Part shown: positions 33,215 to 37,918 of the stretch, piece after piece
How positions within the stretch are numbered: position 1 is the first letter of the stretch
How the letters are laid out: the number at the start of each line of letters is the position of its first letter
Assembly (NCBI GenBank): GCA_903925955.1
Contig: CAIYHO010000010.1
Location: 1-37,918, forward strand
Direction of reading: 5' to 3'
Length of the DNA: 37,918 nucleotides
From: an uncultured Chloroflexota bacterium
GTDB taxonomy: Bacteria; Chloroflexota; Limnocylindria; Limnocylindrales; CSP1-4
Made by a program: the position numbers and the translations under genes
The notes under the pieces: model-generated
Told to the model about the DNA's origin: nothing
Database searches by the model: none
Seen by the model: only the letters and a program-made list of their open reading frames with translations

Positions 33215-33838
33215 ATGACCACATCTGCGGCCCCTACCGGTACTGCCCCCACCCCTGACCCCGTGCCGGATGCCCTCGTTGTCGAATGGCGGCCGGATAC
33301 TGCTGCAGCCGTCAAGTGGAACGTGGTGGGGCTTGTCCTGACCGTCCTGGGCCTGGTGCTCTTCCTGTTCCCGGTCCTCGCCCAGGCCGGTCCAGAGGGG
33401 GTGCCGGTGGAGTTCGGCCTCATGGACCTCTTGGTCGTTGTCGTCCTCACAACGGTGCTCATGGGTGTCCACGAGGGCATCCACGGCATCGCCATGCTGG
33501 CGTTTCGGGCCTGGCCCACGTTTGGCGTCATGCTCGTTGGCCGTGTGGTCCCGGCGCTGTACGCCACCGCCGCTGGCCACCGGTTCACGCGCAGCCAGTA
33601 CCTGCTGATCGCGGCCGCCCCCACCGTCGCGGTGTCGGTCGTGGGGTTCATCGCCTGCTTCAGCGCGTTTGGCGGGTATCTCGTGGTGCCGCTGGCCGTG
33701 CATTTCGGCGGCTGCGTCGGCGACGGGTTTGCCTTCCTGCGCACGCTCCGCGAGGCGCCAACGACGGGGTGCGAGGACCTGCGCGACGGGATCCGCTTCT
33801 ATCGGGCCGCCGTTAGCCCCGGTCCGCCTCAGGCGTGA
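33215..33838 (+). CDS. DUF3267-like putative zincin membrane protein
   Basis: This 207-residue protein has four or five hydrophobic segments. HEGIH (His86-His90) forms the HExxH zinc site at the end of the second helix, followed by GIAMLAFRAWPTFG. This layout matches the DUF3267 putative membrane zinc peptidase family. ATG at 33215 has GAGG directly before it, an unusually short spacing, so the start may be slightly off. Its 3' end overlaps the convergent F420-type gene by 26 bp. Substrate unknown. Confidence 0.82.
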   Translation: MTTSAAPTGTAPTPDPVPDALVVEWRPDTAAAVKWNVVGLVLTVLGLVLFLFPVLAQAGPEGVPVEFGLMDLLVVVVLTTVLMGVHEGIHGIAMLAFRAWPTFGVMLVGRVVPALYATAAGHRFTRSQYLLIAAAPTVAVSVVGFIACFSAFGGYLVVPLAVHFGGCVGDGFAFLRTLREAPTTGCEDLRDGIRFYRAAVSPGPPQA

Positions 33839-34247
33839 GCACAACGAGGGCGATTGGACGCGTCGTGAGCTTCTGGTAGGCGTCGTAGCGCCCGTGGTTG
33901 ACCGTGTTGACCAGACGCCACAGCCGCGGGTAGTCCGCGTCGCCCGCGTTCACGATGCGGGCTGTTGCGGCAGCCCGGCGGCGCCCAATCTGGATGCCCA
34001 CCGCGGGGTTCGCCTCCACGTTGTGGAGCCACGCCGGCGGCTGGTCCCCGCCCCCGTTGGAGGCCACAACCACGTAGCTGCCCGCGTCGCTGCCGTACGT
34101 GAGGACCGCCGTCCGTATCTGCCCGGAGCGGCGGCCTGTGGTGCGCAGGATCAGCGACGGGACGCCAATCAGGCGATGGCCAAGACGGCCGTCCGTGCGC
34201 TCGTAGACGGCCTGGTGGAGGTGGAGGAACTGGCGGGCGAAGGACAT
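33813..34247 (-). CDS. Deazaflavin (F420)-dependent nitroreductase family protein, soluble
   Basis: This 144-residue Ddn-like protein carries LILRTTGRRSGQIRTAVLTYG, the basic phosphate-grip motif, then VVVASNGGGDQPPAWLHNVEANPAVGIQIG, the family signature. It has no transmembrane helix, unlike the one at 23710. It probably reduces quinones or nitro compounds with F420H2. Start at ATG 34247. The last 26 bp overlap the 3' end of the convergent DUF3267-like gene. Confidence 0.88.
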   Translation of the reverse strand: MSFARQFLHLHQAVYERTDGRLGHRLIGVPSLILRTTGRRSGQIRTAVLTYGSDAGSYVVVASNGGGDQPPAWLHNVEANPAVGIQIGRRRAAATARIVNAGDADYPRLWRLVNTVNHGRYDAYQKLTTRPIALVVLTPEADRG

Positions 34248-34281
34248 GCTCGCAGCGTACGTCCGATGCACGGCGCGGGCG

Positions 34282-35052
34282 TCAGGCCGAGAGTGAGACC
34301 GTGAGCACCCAGGGGCGGCCAACGCGCGCCGGCTCCTCAAGACGCACGGGCCAGCGCTCGCTAAGCAGCCGCGCCAGTTCGGTGGGCGTCCGCGGATCCT
34401 CGCCGGACTCCAGCAGGAACCGCGCCGCTTCGCCGCGGACCCGCTTGGTGAACACGTTGCCCACACGCCCGCCCGCCGAGGCGTCCGCATGCAGCGTGAC
34501 GGTGCGCTCGCTAAGACCCGCCGGCATCCCCAGCGCCTGGTAGCTCACGGCCCGCGTGTCCAGGATGACGCCGCGCTTCCCCGCCGCCTGCGCCAACACG
34601 TCCGGGAGGACCTCGCGCCAAGCCGGCTCCAGATGGTCGATGCCAACCAAGCGCGCGCAGATGTTCATGCGGTAGGGCGGGATCTTGTCCGAAGGGCGGA
34701 GAAGGCCCCACAGCGCAGACGCCACCACCAAGCGCGTTGACGCGCGGCGCTTGGCGCCAGCCGAGAGCGTGGCGGCATCAAGACCGCCGTGCAGCGTGCC
34801 GGTGTACACCTCAAGCACGGGCCGCACCGGGAGCAACCGCAACCGGGTGTTGCGATCCGCTTCGTCCAGAAAGGACGGGCCCACCTGCAGGCGCGCGAGG
34901 GCATCGGGGCTTGCGCTTGTGGCGATCAGCGCGTCCAGCACGCGCTCCCGCATAGGCGAGAGTTCCGGGAAGGACAGCGCGTCAAGCGCCACGGGCTTGC
35001 CCCGCTTCGGCGGCGCCTGCTTGGTCTCGGACGAGGGGACGATGATCAGCAC
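34282..35052 (-). CDS. yaaA: YaaA-family peroxide-stress protein
   Basis: This 256-residue protein of the YaaA/DUF328 family has the N-terminal MLIIVPSSETKQAPPKRGKP, the LEVYTGTLHGGLDA segment and LVVASALWGLLRPSDKIPPYRMNI, typical of the family. E. coli YaaA limits intracellular iron and protects DNA and proteins during hydrogen peroxide stress. The GTG at 35052 lies 37 bp from the divergent UvrA-like gene, so the two may share one short regulatory region. Confidence 0.9.
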   Translation of the reverse strand: MLIIVPSSETKQAPPKRGKPVALDALSFPELSPMRERVLDALIATSASPDALARLQVGPSFLDEADRNTRLRLLPVRPVLEVYTGTLHGGLDAATLSAGAKRRASTRLVVASALWGLLRPSDKIPPYRMNICARLVGIDHLEPAWREVLPDVLAQAAGKRGVILDTRAVSYQALGMPAGLSERTVTLHADASAGGRVGNVFTKRVRGEAARFLLESGEDPRTPTELARLLSERWPVRLEEPARVGRPWVLTVSLSA

Positions 35053-35089
35053 GGCGCCACTCTACGGCGGCTTGGCGTAGCGTTGCGCC

Positions 35090-37446
<2,357 letters not shown>

Positions 37447-37450
<4 letters not shown>

Positions 37451-37851
37451 GGAGCACCATGATTGGGCTGTTGCGCATCGGGGCCGGCGCGGTTGTCCGC
37501 GGGATCGCCGCAGCCAGCATCACGCTGATAGTGGCCGGCTGCATCACGCCGTCTCGGCCCGCGCTTGAGTTTTCGCCTGCGGCCTTGCCAGAGGCAACAG
37601 CGGGCACCGCGTACACGTCCGACATCTTGGTGACCCAGACCGCCACACCGGTTGGCGGCGCATCCGTGCAGGACGGGTTGCTGCCCACGGGTGTGGACGT
37701 GGCGCTGGTGGACGGCACCCCAAACACCGTCCGGATCTCGGGCACGCCCAAGGCCGCCGGCACCTACACGTTCACGATCTCGGTGTGGTGTTACGGCACC
37801 AACGTCAACGGGCAGACGGGGACGCAGCAGTACACGCTTGTGGTGAAGTGA
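37447..37851 (+). CDS. Ig-like (putative He_PIG-type) lipoprotein
   Basis: This protein has 134 residues from ATG 37447, or 130 from ATG 37459, which has TGAGGAG nearer. A signal peptide with lipobox VAGC (Cys about 32) is followed by an Ig-like putative domain: LPEATAGTAYTSDILVTQT, GLLPTGVDVALVD, RISGTPKAAGTYTFTISVW and a C-terminal QYTLVV strand, the pattern of He_PIG domains. It is probably a surface-attached adhesion or scaffold protein. Overlap with the UvrA-like stop suggests coupled translation, although functional linkage is doubtful. Confidence 0.82.
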
Positions 37852-37918
37852 CCTGGGCCGGCCGGGCGCGGCTCGTGAGTGAACGCCCCGTGTCGCTCCA
37901 TCACCGCTCGTGATAATC
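37852..37918. other. Right-edge intergenic sequence
   Basis: Contains one GCGCGGCTCG copy (37866-37875) like those of the 9416-9969 region, followed by GTGAG. No gene is visible before the window ends. Confidence 0.4.

Overview
The window is very GC-rich bacterial DNA with frequent GTG and TTG starts. Lipoproteins carry Ala/Pro/Thr linkers after the lipobox, there are two proteins of the F420/deazaflavin-dependent nitroreductase family, and there is a Yx4D-type secreted lipoprotein. This mix suggests a Chloroflexota genome (perhaps a Limnocylindria-like lineage), with Actinomycetota as the alternative. The assignment is inferred from gene style, not from a marker gene.

Layout. (1) 342-6979, minus strand: a compact tungsten operon in the order AOR2 - tupA - tupB - tupC - AOR1 - moaD-like, that is, two tungsten aldehyde:ferredoxin oxidoreductases, a full tungstate ABC importer and a GG-ending pterin sulfur-carrier-like protein. 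It lies between two related ~118-bp palindromic elements, and a 21-codon ORF with a perfect ribosome-binding site sits upstream. (2) 7556-10982, plus: a secreted 5'-nucleotidase, a repeat-rich GC intergenic stretch, a secreted lipoprotein and a YCII protein, closed by a strong hairpin. (3) 11064-17443: glnB/K-amtB (minus), a DHA2-type MFS exporter (plus), and a FtsX-type permease plus membrane-fusion protein without their ATPase (minus). (4) 17590-19349: decayed remains of a sugar isomerase and a Gfo/Idh dehydrogenase beside an intact uroporphyrinogen-decarboxylase-like gene. (5) 19384-28481: a secreted protein, GuaB1-type IMPDH/GMP reductase, a TetR/quinone-reductase pair divergent from an F420-type reductase with duplicated operators, membrane proteins, SnoaL-like and cupin genes, and a membrane-anchored PAF-acetylhydrolase-like hydrolase. 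(6) 28645-32879, minus: a four-gene electron-transfer operon of 2[4Fe-4S] ferredoxin, FAD/NAD(P) oxidoreductase, five-helix cytochrome b-like protein and a secreted cytochrome with 27 CxxCH motifs. (7) 33215-37851: a DUF3267-like zincin, a second F420-type protein, YaaA, a short class UvrA paralogue and an Ig-like lipoprotein.

The two most striking systems are the tungsten/AOR operon, which combines metal uptake, a cofactor-type protein and two enzymes in one transcription unit, and the 27-heme operon, whose order of parts traces a path from cytoplasmic ferredoxin or NAD(P)H, through the membrane, to a large extracytoplasmic heme wire. They may be linked, since AOR enzymes normally reduce ferredoxin, but nothing in the sequence proves this.

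Several families of GC-rich short repeats sit at gene 3' ends and in intergenic spaces (141-258, 7118-7235, 9441-9835, 14502-14680, 28574-28621, 37866-37875). No tRNA, rRNA, CRISPR array or transposase gene was seen.
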